Assembly: GCA_910586645.1 (NCBI GenBank)
Contig: CAJUIS010000012.1
Span: forward strand, 11,184-75,183
Direction: 5' to 3'
Origin: an uncultured Lachnospiraceae bacterium
GTDB taxonomy: Bacteria; Bacillota; Clostridia; Lachnospirales; Lachnospiraceae
Length of the DNA stretch: 64,000 nt
Every line of letters begins with the position of its first letter. Position 1 is the first letter of the stretch. This document shows, piece by piece, positions 53,530-61,527 of this stretch. A program made the translations under genes and the position numbers. A model generated the notes under the pieces. It was not told where the DNA came from, searched no databases, and worked only from the letters and a program-made list of their open reading frames with translations.

Positions 53530-53802
53530 ATGAAAAAAAGAAAGATTTACAGAAGAATGCTGCTCTTTGCAGCTCCATGGATGATTTTGGGAGCAGGAAT
53601 ATTCATGGGAAGCCAGAGGATAGACGCAGGGGAACGTATGCCTGACGAAAGGCTTTCGGAGACGGAAGAATACGACTGGGAATACGATGTTCCTGTCGGA
53701 AGCCTGGATGCAGACGGAATGCTGACGATCAGCGGTACAGGAGACATTTTGAGTTTTTGGGGGGGGGGGAATGGGAAGAAGCGGGCAGGGCAGATGAAGT
53801 GA
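53530..53802 (+). pseudogene. 5' fragment of a BspA-like surface protein, broken at a G11 tract
   Basis: From ATG 53530 (AAGGGAG upstream) the frame encodes a basic start, a hydrophobic signal segment (about residues 10-27) and an extracellular N-terminus ('EEYDWEYDVPVGSLDADGML'), then runs into a tract of 11 Gs at 53759-53769 and stops at 53802. If the tract held 12 (or 9) Gs the frame would continue as 'EWEEAGRADEVKKIVVTV', a sensible BspA-family sequence, up to a T7 tract at 53844-53850 where one T too many gives a stop. Removing that T joins it to the large frame starting at 53836. Whether this is real, phase-variable, or a sequencing artefact cannot be told from one sequence. Confidence 0.75.
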
Positions 53803-53835
53803 AAAAAATTGTTGTAACGGTTACCGGATCGTCTG

Positions 53836-55392
53836 ATGCGTACTTTTTTTAAGGAATTTGAAAACCTGGAAAGCGTTGATCTGGAAGGGTTTGACGCAAG
53901 TAATATTACCGATTTTTCTTATTTATTCAGCGAATGCAAGAAATTAAAGGCGGTAAAATTTGGAAATATGGACGCTTCTCATATTACCAATATGGAGGGT
54001 ATATTTTATGGCTGTTCCAGTCTGAAAGATGTGGATATCGGCGGCCTGAATGTTGAGAATGTAACGAATATGAGAAGTATGTTTGAGGAATGCACAAGTC
54101 TTGAAAATCTGGATTTGAGAAATTTGAATGCAGAAAAAACGAAAGATATGTCTGATATGTTCTGGGGTTGTCAGAATTTAAAAGATCTTAAGCTGAGCGG
54201 TTTTCATACAGAGAATGTAACGAATATGTTCGATATGTTCTCTGGCTGCAGCAGTCTTACAAATCTGGATTTAAGCGGCTTTCATACAGAGAATGTAACG
54301 GATATGTCCTATATGTTCTCTGGCTGCGGCAGTCTTACAAATCTGGATTTAAGCAGCTTTCATACAGAAAATGTAACGGATATGTCCAGTATGTTCAGGA
54401 ATTGCAGCAGTTTTACAAATCTGGATTTAAGCGGCTTTCATACAGAGAATGTAACGGATATGGCCAGTATGTTTGATGGCTGCAGCAGTCTTACGCATCT
54501 TGAGCTTGGTAACTTTAATACGGAAAACGTTACAAACATATCTTGGATGTTTGACGAATGCAACAGCATGAAGGAAATTGATATCCGCGGTTTTAATTTT
54601 AACAGTATAGCAGAAACAATAAACGGCAGCCTGTTTTTATTTGCAAGAATGGACAGTCTGGAAAACATTATAGTTCCGGCAAATCTTCCCGTTGCAATTG
54701 AAATGCCAAATTCTTTTACAATTCCTGAAAATATGGCTTATTATTGGAAAGATGCGACCGGTGCGGAGTGTTCATTGATAAAAGCGGGACTGCCGCAGCC
54801 AATGACTTATACGCGCGTTTTAAAAGAAATTTTTGCTCCAAATCCGCCGCAGGATCAGGGCGCGTCTGAACAGCCTCCGGCTCCGGTTCCGCTTCCTGCG
54901 GGAACGAGAGTGACAGATCTGCAGACAGTGGGAACTTATATAATAACCGGGGCAAATACGGCAGCTTATGCGGAACCGTTGTATACATATGTAAAATCGG
55001 TTTCTGTTCCGGAGAGCATTACATATCTTGGCATTGCCTACAGAGTGACGGCAGTAAATGCAAAAGCAGTGAAAGGAAATAAAAACGTCACCAGTATAAA
55101 AATAGGAAACGGCGTTACGAAACTTGGGGACAGCGCGTTTGAAAACTGTACAAAACTAAAAAGCATAACGATTGGAGGAGGGCTTTCTTCTATTGGAAAA
55201 AACACGTTTAAGGGATGTAAAAATTTAAAGAAAATCCAAATTAAAAGTAAAAGATTGAAATCTGTCGGCAAAAACGCGTTTAAAAACATTCATAAAAAAT
55301 GCAAAATCAAAGTTCCTTCGTCCAAAGTGAAAGCATATCAAAAAAAGATGAAGAAAAAAGGACAGAAACCGTCTGTAAAAATTACGAAGTAA
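53836..55392 (+). CDS. BspA-like leucine-rich-repeat surface protein, main body
   Basis: The 518 residues carry tandem DUF285-type repeats of 26 residues (consensus resembling 'LTNLDLSGFHTENVTDMSYM'), eight of them from 53932 to 54555, then a Pro-rich linker around residue 335-355 and a C-terminal BspA-type LRR_5 domain ('VTSIKIGNGVTKLGDSAFENCTKLKSI') with a Lys-rich end. No sorting signal is visible. The ATG at 53836 is unlikely to be the true start; the natural protein should begin at 53530 and pass two homopolymer tracts in a corrected frame. Such proteins bind host or bacterial surfaces. Confidence 0.85.
   Translation: MRTFFKEFENLESVDLEGFDASNITDFSYLFSECKKLKAVKFGNMDASHITNMEGIFYGCSSLKDVDIGGLNVENVTNMRSMFEECTSLENLDLRNLNAEKTKDMSDMFWGCQNLKDLKLSGFHTENVTNMFDMFSGCSSLTNLDLSGFHTENVTDMSYMFSGCGSLTNLDLSSFHTENVTDMSSMFRNCSSFTNLDLSGFHTENVTDMASMFDGCSSLTHLELGNFNTENVTNISWMFDECNSMKEIDIRGFNFNSIAETINGSLFLFARMDSLENIIVPANLPVAIEMPNSFTIPENMAYYWKDATGAECSLIKAGLPQPMTYTRVLKEIFAPNPPQDQGASEQPPAPVPLPAGTRVTDLQTVGTYIITGANTAAYAEPLYTYVKSVSVPESITYLGIAYRVTAVNAKAVKGNKNVTSIKIGNGVTKLGDSAFENCTKLKSITIGGGLSSIGKNTFKGCKNLKKIQIKSKRLKSVGKNAFKNIHKKCKIKVPSSKVKAYQKKMKKKGQKPSVKITK
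53932..54555 (+). repeat. Eight tandem 78-base repeats in the BspA-like gene
   Basis: Units begin at 53932, 54010, 54088, 54166, 54244, 54322, 54400 and 54478 with exact 78-base spacing (26 codons). Units from 54166 on are nearly the same at the DNA level, with a shared core around 'TTCATACAGAGAATGTAACG', so recent duplication or gene conversion is likely. Confidence 0.85.
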
Positions 55393-55476
55393 GATGAGCC
55401 GGAAGGTTTGTGACGCATGGAACGTGAAAAAAGCGGCCATAAATAAAAAAGAGAGAATACACACAAGAAGGGGGAA

Positions 55477-56568
55477 ATGAAAATGAAACGTTTTAAGATA
55501 CGTCTGGCAGTCTTTTTGTCAATCCTTATGGTTCTGCCGTCTGTAATTATGGCGTTGCCTGTGGCGACAACGGAAGTTCTGGCGGCGGACGCCTGTAATA
55601 TGTACTGGAGCGGTTATTATGGGACGACGGAGGTAGAGCAGGGACAAAAATTTTATATCGGGGATTTTGTAAATGTCACTACATACGGATCAAAATTCTG
55701 GACTGGAACAGCGTCGCTGATCTCAGCGTCCTATTCATCCAGCAACGCGTCTGTGGCTTCCGTAAATAAGAAAGGATATTTTAAAGCAATTGCACCGGGA
55801 AAAACAAAAATTACGATTCGCTATAAAGGGAAAAAAGTCATACAGAGCATTCAAGTAGTAGAGGCCGGTGCGTTTACGGAAACGGAAGCTGTTTTGGGGT
55901 TAAGGAAGCGCGCAGATAAGCTGAAAAAAAAGATTCCTTCAAAAATTACGGCGAAGAGCGGATACACGCTTTATAAGTTTGCCGCAGACGTGAAGGCATA
56001 TGCGGACAAGCATTTATATGAGGTGAGCGAAAACGGATATATTACCGAAAAGCCAGAGTATGGCAATAACGCTTACAGAACTGCAAAGCTTGCCGTTCCG
56101 CAGGCAGGGCGTTATTCTACATATATGGCGGCGTTAAAAAACAATTTTGGCTATAAAAACAATCCGACAAGCACCCGTTCGGCCAAAGTCATGCAGATTT
56201 CGTCAGCTTCTGCAAAGCCAAACCTTATTACAGTGAAGTTAAAAAAGAAAATTGACATCACACAGATTCTTGCGGCGCGGATCTGCAATGACGGACTGAA
56301 AAACGAGCAGATCAAAGGAAAAGGAAAAGCGTACATACGCCTGGAAATCATAAATACAAAAAAGAAGGACAAATATGGGATTCCGGAATCCTACAGCGCA
56401 GTGGGGGAAATCAGACAGGGAAGCTCCGTCCTGAAAATCCGCTCTTTTAAAAAATATATCAGCCAGAAGAGCACGTATGCAAAAGTAAAGCTGAAAAAGG
56501 GAAGCTCCTACCGAATTGGAAGCGGTTCTAATACGTGGTCGAGAGGAAAAACCGTAACGGTACGGTAA
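55477..56568 (+). CDS. Secreted protein with a Big2-like domain, function unknown
   Basis: A 363-residue protein with an N-terminal signal peptide (basic start, hydrophobic stretch about residues 10-35, probable cleavage after 'EVLAA'). A bacterial Ig-like (Big2) domain follows at about 60-130: 'SSSNASVASVNKKGYFKAIAPG' and 'TKITIRYKGK'. The remainder (about 135-363) is Lys- and Tyr-rich and I do not recognise it. AAGGGG lies 2 to 8 bases before ATG 55477; ATG 55483 is an alternative. It lies after the BspA-like gene and is likely another surface or matrix protein. Confidence 0.75.
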   Translation: MKMKRFKIRLAVFLSILMVLPSVIMALPVATTEVLAADACNMYWSGYYGTTEVEQGQKFYIGDFVNVTTYGSKFWTGTASLISASYSSSNASVASVNKKGYFKAIAPGKTKITIRYKGKKVIQSIQVVEAGAFTETEAVLGLRKRADKLKKKIPSKITAKSGYTLYKFAADVKAYADKHLYEVSENGYITEKPEYGNNAYRTAKLAVPQAGRYSTYMAALKNNFGYKNNPTSTRSAKVMQISSASAKPNLITVKLKKKIDITQILAARICNDGLKNEQIKGKGKAYIRLEIINTKKKDKYGIPESYSAVGEIRQGSSVLKIRSFKKYISQKSTYAKVKLKKGSSYRIGSGSNTWSRGKTVTVR

Positions 56569-56572
56569 AAAC

Positions 56573-56821
56573 ATGAAAAAACAACAAAAATCAAATGATT
56601 TGCTGATTCCATTGCTGGCTGTTCTGGTCATTCTTCCGTGGATTGTGCATCTGGCAATTTATAACTGCGGCTATGCCGGTTACGACTGGTATGCCGCAGA
56701 CGGCAGAATTGCAGATTTTTACTGTTATTATAAAAGCTATGTTTTGGACATTGCCGCGTTTTTTATGGCGGTCGTATTATGTTTTCGCTTTTTTTGTACA
56801 GAGAGAAAAGAAAGGATATGA
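56573..56821 (+). CDS. Small membrane protein, N-terminal part of or partner to the O-antigen-ligase-like protein
   Basis: 82 residues with two hydrophobic segments (about 11-28 and 55-74). It begins 5 bases after the Big2 gene without a clear ribosome site. The end overlaps the next gene by the sequence ATGA (56818-56821). Two readings fit. It may be a separate gene coupled to the next one by the ATGA overlap. Alternatively it may be the first part of one polymerase protein: adding one T to the T7 tract at 56789-56795 would join the frames as 'FRFFLYREKRKDMKVYL'. The short length favours the latter. Confidence 0.55.
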   Translation: MKKQQKSNDLLIPLLAVLVILPWIVHLAIYNCGYAGYDWYAADGRIADFYCYYKSYVLDIAAFFMAVVLCFRFFCTERKERI

Positions 56822-58356
56822 AGGTTTACCTTCCGCTTCTTTGTTACGCAGCATTCGTCGTGATTTCCACGGTATGTTCCGTAAACAGGGAAGCGTCTTT
56901 ACAGGGAAATTTCGAGTCTTTTGAAAGCTGCTTTGTTCTTCTTTCTTATCTTGTGCTTTCTGTGTATGCATATCAGACGTTAAGCGGGGAGACGGATTAC
57001 AAAATTATCTGGCGTGCGCTGCTTTTGCTTAGCGCGGCGTTTGCCATTGTCGGAATTTTTCAGATGTGCGGGCTGGATTTGATGGATGTTTCCTGGGTGC
57101 GAAAGCTTTTGATGTCGGAAGAAGAATTTGCTTTGTATGGAGAAACAATAGAAAATACGTTTTCCAAAGGGCGCGTATACCTGACTTTGTATAATCCCAA
57201 TTATGCGGGAATTGTTCTGGCCATGCTGTTTCTGCTTGTGTTTGTCATGTGCATGACAGAAAACGAAAAAAAGAAAAAGACAGGATATGGGATTTTGGCT
57301 GCAGTTCTTATGATTTTAATCTGGAAAACATATGCAAGGGCGGCTTTCTTATCTGCCGCGCTCGTTTTAGGCGATTTCTTTTTTCTACAGTTTCGTTCAA
57401 AAAGAATGATTTTTGGAAGAAAAACGGCGGCGGCCTGTTTTCTTGCGGCGGCTTTGGCAGCCTTTGCTTTTCTGGCTTTTGACTATGCGGCGGATTTCAA
57501 ATATTTGTCCAGAATTATGGAAAAAAATGACAGAGAACCGTTAGAGGCGGTTACAACGGAAGCGGATGGGATTCATATTCGCTATGACGGCAGAAATTAT
57601 CTGATCTGGCTGAAAGATGACGCTGTTTTTTGCAGAGAAGAGGGCAAAGGCGCCACAAAAGCTTTTGCGGGAGAAGAAATGCGCCTTCCTATGGAGCCGG
57701 ATGCAAGAGAGGTTTTTATGGGAGGAGAAGAACAGGATCTTGCCGTTTATCTGGCAGATACGACGCTGCATTTTGTAAAGCGGAACAACCGTTATTTTTA
57801 TCGTACGCAAGGCGGGAAACGAACGGAAATGACGAACGTGGAAGCGGTGGATTTTTACGGCCTGGAATATCTGGGTTCTGCCAGGGGCTATATCTGGTCA
57901 AGGACGCTTCCGCTTTTAAAAAAGAGCCTTCTGGCTGGAACGGGGCCGGATACGTTTGCAGAAGTCTTTCCGCAGAATGATTATGCCGGAAAAATTGTCT
58001 ATTCGGACAGGCCGGACATGGTAATTGAAAAAGCTCATAACGATTACCTGACAAAGTGGGTTCAGACGGGCATGGGCTCTGTCGTCTGCATTGTAATATT
58101 TTATTTTCTTTTGTTTCAGAAAGGAAAGGAAGCGTACAAAAGGAAAGAAGCGCTGAACGATTTTCAGAGCAGAGTGGGGTATGGCTGTTATCTTGCCTGT
58201 CTTTTATATATGACGGCAAATTTTTTTAATGATTCCACTTTGCAGACGTCGCCGGTATTCTGGATTTTTTCCGGGATTGCATTCCAAAACATCGAAGAAA
58301 AGCAGAAAAAAGAGCGGGATTGTCTGCGTTTGCTTTATGCCCGGCATCAGAAATAA
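56818..58356 (+). CDS. O-antigen ligase/Wzy-like polymerase family membrane protein
   Basis: A 512-residue membrane protein of the O-antigen ligase-like superfamily, which transfers or polymerises surface glycans. About ten hydrophobic segments are seen, with a large non-membrane part in the middle (about 225-350) and the characteristic C-terminal loop region ('LLAGTGPDTFAEVFPQ', 'EKAHNDYLTKWVQTGMGS'). ATG 56818 has AAAGGAT upstream and overlaps the previous stop as ATGA; an in-frame ATG at 56779 also exists. In a Gram-positive host it likely acts on teichoic or capsular polymer. A terminator follows. Confidence 0.78.
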   Translation: MKVYLPLLCYAAFVVISTVCSVNREASLQGNFESFESCFVLLSYLVLSVYAYQTLSGETDYKIIWRALLLLSAAFAIVGIFQMCGLDLMDVSWVRKLLMSEEEFALYGETIENTFSKGRVYLTLYNPNYAGIVLAMLFLLVFVMCMTENEKKKKTGYGILAAVLMILIWKTYARAAFLSAALVLGDFFFLQFRSKRMIFGRKTAAACFLAAALAAFAFLAFDYAADFKYLSRIMEKNDREPLEAVTTEADGIHIRYDGRNYLIWLKDDAVFCREEGKGATKAFAGEEMRLPMEPDAREVFMGGEEQDLAVYLADTTLHFVKRNNRYFYRTQGGKRTEMTNVEAVDFYGLEYLGSARGYIWSRTLPLLKKSLLAGTGPDTFAEVFPQNDYAGKIVYSDRPDMVIEKAHNDYLTKWVQTGMGSVVCIVIFYFLLFQKGKEAYKRKEALNDFQSRVGYGCYLACLLYMTANFFNDSTLQTSPVFWIFSGIAFQNIEEKQKKERDCLRLLYARHQK

Positions 58357-58367
58357 CGGGCGAGGGG

Positions 58368-58405
58368 AAAAGTGAATTGCCGCAATCAAAACCAATTCAC
58401 TTTTT
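58368..58405 (+). terminator. Terminator between the polymerase gene and the NTF2-like gene
   Basis: Stem AAAGTGAATTG / CAATTCACTTT with a 13-base loop and five Ts; it overlaps the 3' end of the NTF2-like gene on the - strand. Confidence 0.75.
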
Positions 58406-58805
58406 CATCCTTAAATTGCGGCGCGCCGCTGTTTTGGTATGGATTGTAATGATTCAGATTACAGCCAAACTCCTTTAAAGATTTTATTTTGTTATTGCTT
58501 GTCCATTTAACAAGCGATACGCCGTCAAATTCTTCTATACGGCCGTTGTTCATTTCATTTTTGAAATACCATTCTACAACAGTCTGATTATCTTTATGAA
58601 AAAATTGTTTGATTTCCCATACAAGGACTCTGCCGCGGGTATTCCACTCGTTGAACCAGTGTTTTACCGTTCGCCGGTTTTCGTATTTGGGACGCCAGCT
58701 TTCCGTATAGATAACGTCGTTTGTAAAAATATCATCGATTCCCAAATCCTTCTGGCGCAGCCACATATCAAACCATAAACGAATTATTTTTTCTCTTTCC
58801 TGCAT
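58386..58805 (-). CDS. NTF2/SnoaL-like protein
   Basis: A 139-residue protein of the cone-shaped NTF2/SnoaL fold ('IIRLWFDMWLRQKDLGIDDIF', 'YTESWRPKYENRRTVKHWF', 'TVVEWYFKNEMNNGRIEEFDG'). Members range from small-molecule isomerases to binding proteins; a role cannot be assigned. It is a lone gene on the - strand with its end in the shared terminator at 58368. Confidence 0.8.
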   Translation of the reverse strand: MQEREKIIRLWFDMWLRQKDLGIDDIFTNDVIYTESWRPKYENRRTVKHWFNEWNTRGRVLVWEIKQFFHKDNQTVVEWYFKNEMNNGRIEEFDGVSLVKWTSNNKIKSLKEFGCNLNHYNPYQNSGAPQFKDEKVNWF

Positions 58806-59197
58806 ATTCCTTGCCCCTTTCAGTTTTTTACAGATTTTTCCTGTTCCAAATCACATAAAAAGCTGCCGTTTTCTTTTTTTGATGTTCAGTTATCGCGGAT
58901 TTAATATACAATATTTCTCTGTTTGTGTCAAAACGAAACTGGAACAGGGCATTTATAAATCTTCTGCCAAGGGAGCCATGCAAATAGAGGAAATAAATTT
59001 TCAGACACGTCTCAGGTCAAAAGTGGATATTTTTGCGGCCCGGATATGGATATTGTGAGAAAGGATATATGCCCGAAACAAAACTCCTTTTCGATTTATC
59101 GGCTAAAAATACTGGTTTGGGTAGTATTCAAAACAGACAATTAAGGCCGGATGTACGCCGATGGAATACAATGCAGAAAAGCGCTTTGATAAAACGC
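58806..59197. other. Intergenic region without a recognisable gene
   Basis: About 390 bases between the divergent NTF2-like gene and the helD promoter. It has A/T-rich stretches around 58870-58920 that may hold a promoter for the - strand gene. Short reading frames exist (for example 58979-59057) but none has a convincing ribosome site and family match. Confidence 0.5.
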
Positions 59198-59226
59198 TTG
59201 CAAAAAGCATATCTTCTTGCTACAAT
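59198..59226 (+). promoter_or_regulatory. Sigma-A promoter with extended -10 for helD
   Basis: TTGCAA, 17-base spacer, TACAAT with TGC directly before it. A leader of about 30 bases precedes ATG 59263. Confidence 0.75.
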
Positions 59227-59262
59227 CCTTTGAGGAAAAACAGCAAAGGAGAGAGTGTTTCC

Positions 59263-61308
59263 ATGAATGAGGAATCTTACCTGCATTTGGTAAAAGAGAT
59301 TTTACAGCGGAAAATCAGGGAAATTGATGATAAACTGGCCGGAACGGATCAGGATATTGCTTCTATGCATGATTATTTTTGGGAAAATTATACGGAGTTT
59401 GACGAATACGGATATGAGATGTACGACAATGGCAGTGCGTTAAAAAGCCGTATAAAAGAGCAGGAAGATTACAAAAAAGAACGGCGGCGGTATGAACGGA
59501 TGCTTTTGTCTCCATATTTTGGGAGAGTGGATTTTTGTTATGCCGGAGAGGACATTTCAGAAACGTATTATATTGGAATCGGGAATCTGGCAGAGAGCAG
59601 GGCGAAAGATCCTTATGTGTTTGACTGGCGTGCGCCGGTTTCAAGCCTTTTTTATGATTATGATAAAGGCCCGGCAGAGTTTGAGGCGCCAATGGGAGTT
59701 CTGACGGGTGAGATTACGAAGAAAAAGCAGTATAAAATCAAAAACGGAAAGATGATTTATGTTCTGGAAAATGATATTAATATTGATGATGAAATTCTGC
59801 AGCAGACGCTTTCAGAACATGCGGACGCCAGTTTAAAGAATATAGTGACAACAATTCAGAAAGAGCAGAACAAAATTATCCGGGATGAGAAACACCGGAT
59901 TCTGGCAGTGCAGGGCTGTGCCGGAAGCGGAAAGACGTCTGTTGCGCTGCATCGCATTGCGTATCTTTTATATCATAACCGGAAAAATTTAAATGCGGCG
60001 GAGATTTTGATTTTATCTCCAAACAGTATTTTTGCAGATTATATTTCGAGAATTTTGCCTGAGCTTGGAGAAGAAAATATCCGCGAACTGACATTTGATG
60101 ATTTTGCGTATCATATTCTGCAGGAATACGGAGAAGCGGAAGACTATTATGATGAAATAGAAAAAATGCTGCACAAAGGAGAGCCGGAAAGCTATTTTCT
60201 CTCAAAATCGCTGCTTCCAGCTACGGAGGAAGCGGCTTATAAACAGACAAAAGGATATATGGAAGAGCTGAGAGGGTTTGTTTTAAGCCTGGAGTGGGAA
60301 CTTTTAACTTTTAAAGATTTTCACTATAAAAAGATAGAAATGAAAGAATCTGAACTTGCAGAGATGTTTTATGAAAAACTGGCCGACATACCCATTTTAG
60401 ACCGGATGGAAAAAATTGGAGAATATCTGATAGACGGCTGGGAGACGCTTTGGAATAAAAATATGAAAGCAGAAGAGAAACAGGAAATTTTTGACTGCTT
60501 AAATGCGATGTATGAGACGAGAAACCTTTTGGAACTATATAATCGTTTTTTAGAGAAATCAGGAAGAAAAGCGCTTGACGCATCCTGCGGCATCCTGCGT
60601 TATGAGGACGTCTATCCTCTTTTGTATTTGAAATATTCCATATCAGAACTGCCGAAACGCCGGGAAGTAAAGCATCTTGTCATTGATGAAATGCAGGATT
60701 ATTCGTATCTTCAATATGTGCTTCTGGAAAAAATGTTTCCATGTCCAATGACGATATTGGGAGATAAGATACAGACGATGGCGGAGCAAAAACAGGACGT
60801 CCTGCAGTTTTTGCCGAAAATTTTCGGAAAAGAGGTGCATTGCGTTTCTCTTGAGAAAAGTTATCGTTCCACTTTGGAGATTACAGAGTTTGCAAACCGC
60901 CTTACAGGAGAAAAAAATACGGCGGCCATAAAGCGTCATGGAAAAGAGCCGCAGATACAAAAAAGCCGGACAGAGGAAGAGATGTATGAGCAGCTTGCGT
61001 CAGATCTGGAAAAGGAAAAGGATGCGGACACAATCGCCCTGCTTTGTCTGGATGACGGCAGTGCGCGGGAAACGGCAAGAAAACTCCGGGAAAAACAAAC
61101 AGGCTTAGAAGTGACGCTTTTTACAAAAGACAGCATGAGATTTGAAAAAGGAGTTTCGGTCATGCCTTTTTATCTGGCGAAAGGGCTGGAATTTGATACG
61201 GTATTTATTCCAGATCTGCAGAATTATGTGACGCCGCTGCAAAGACAGGCGCTTTATATCAACGTGACAAGGGCGCTGCATCGTCTGGTTTTGTACGAAG
61301 CCGTTTGA
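59263..61308 (+). CDS. helD: HelD-like RNA polymerase-recycling UvrD/Rep helicase
   Basis: A 681-residue superfamily 1 helicase of the HelD family, which removes RNA polymerase from DNA or nucleic acid in Gram-positives. The N-terminal coiled coil is visible ('EILQRKIREIDDKL'), then Walker A 'GCAGSGKTSVALHRIAYLLY', 'LVIDEMQDYSYLQ', 'ILGDKIQTMAEQ' and the C-terminal 'AKGLEFDTVFIPD' with 'LYINVTRALHRLVLY'. I chose ATG 59263 with AAGGAGA upstream; the longer reading from 59161 covers the promoter. B. subtilis HelD has 774 residues, so this is a shorter member. Confidence 0.92.
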   Translation: MNEESYLHLVKEILQRKIREIDDKLAGTDQDIASMHDYFWENYTEFDEYGYEMYDNGSALKSRIKEQEDYKKERRRYERMLLSPYFGRVDFCYAGEDISETYYIGIGNLAESRAKDPYVFDWRAPVSSLFYDYDKGPAEFEAPMGVLTGEITKKKQYKIKNGKMIYVLENDINIDDEILQQTLSEHADASLKNIVTTIQKEQNKIIRDEKHRILAVQGCAGSGKTSVALHRIAYLLYHNRKNLNAAEILILSPNSIFADYISRILPELGEENIRELTFDDFAYHILQEYGEAEDYYDEIEKMLHKGEPESYFLSKSLLPATEEAAYKQTKGYMEELRGFVLSLEWELLTFKDFHYKKIEMKESELAEMFYEKLADIPILDRMEKIGEYLIDGWETLWNKNMKAEEKQEIFDCLNAMYETRNLLELYNRFLEKSGRKALDASCGILRYEDVYPLLYLKYSISELPKRREVKHLVIDEMQDYSYLQYVLLEKMFPCPMTILGDKIQTMAEQKQDVLQFLPKIFGKEVHCVSLEKSYRSTLEITEFANRLTGEKNTAAIKRHGKEPQIQKSRTEEEMYEQLASDLEKEKDADTIALLCLDDGSARETARKLREKQTGLEVTLFTKDSMRFEKGVSVMPFYLAKGLEFDTVFIPDLQNYVTPLQRQALYINVTRALHRLVLYEAV

Positions 61309-61334
61309 CAGAACAGCGCATGACGCAGGCGAAA

Positions 61335-61370
61335 GCCGGACAACAGACGAGTCTGCGGCTGCTGTCCGGC
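61335..61370. repeat. Inverted repeat after helD
   Basis: GCCGGACAACAG (61335-61346) pairs with CTGCTGTCCGGC (61359-61370), one mismatch. On the + strand it is followed by As rather than Ts, so it is not a classical terminator of helD. It may still end transcription weakly. Confidence 0.55.
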
Positions 61371-61380
61371 AAAAAAGAGC

Positions 61381-61409
61381 TTGCATGTCAGAATGCGGTG
61401 TGCTATAAT
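61381..61409 (+). promoter_or_regulatory. Sigma-A promoter with extended -10 for rpsB-tsf
   Basis: TTGCAT, 17-base spacer, TATAAT with TGC directly before it. The leader to rpsB is about 112 bases. Confidence 0.82.
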
Positions 61410-61443
61410 TTTAAAGGTTTGACATCAGTCAGATCAGCAAACA

Positions 61444-61498
61444 CATATGCGGATGATGAAACGGGTGCCAAATGGTGTTTCAGGAAAAGAAGCATATG
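61444..61498 (+). promoter_or_regulatory. Structured 5' leader of rpsB (possible S2 autoregulation)
   Basis: CATATGC (61444-61450) pairs with GCATATG (61492-61498), and inside, GAAAC (61458-61462) pairs with GTTTC (61477-61481), leaving internal loops and a short tip. The nested stem lies shortly before the rpsB ribosome site. Ribosomal protein operons are often controlled by binding of their product to such a leader; for this one it is inference. Confidence 0.5.
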
Positions 61499-61527
61499 GA
61501 AGATTATAACCAAATGGAGGTAGAAAA

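Noticed and set aside
61335..61370. Relationship of the helD 3' inverted repeat to the MITE-like ends at 46112-46250
   Set aside because: Both contain GCCGGACAAC, but the similarity does not extend beyond this short core, so I do not call them copies of one element.
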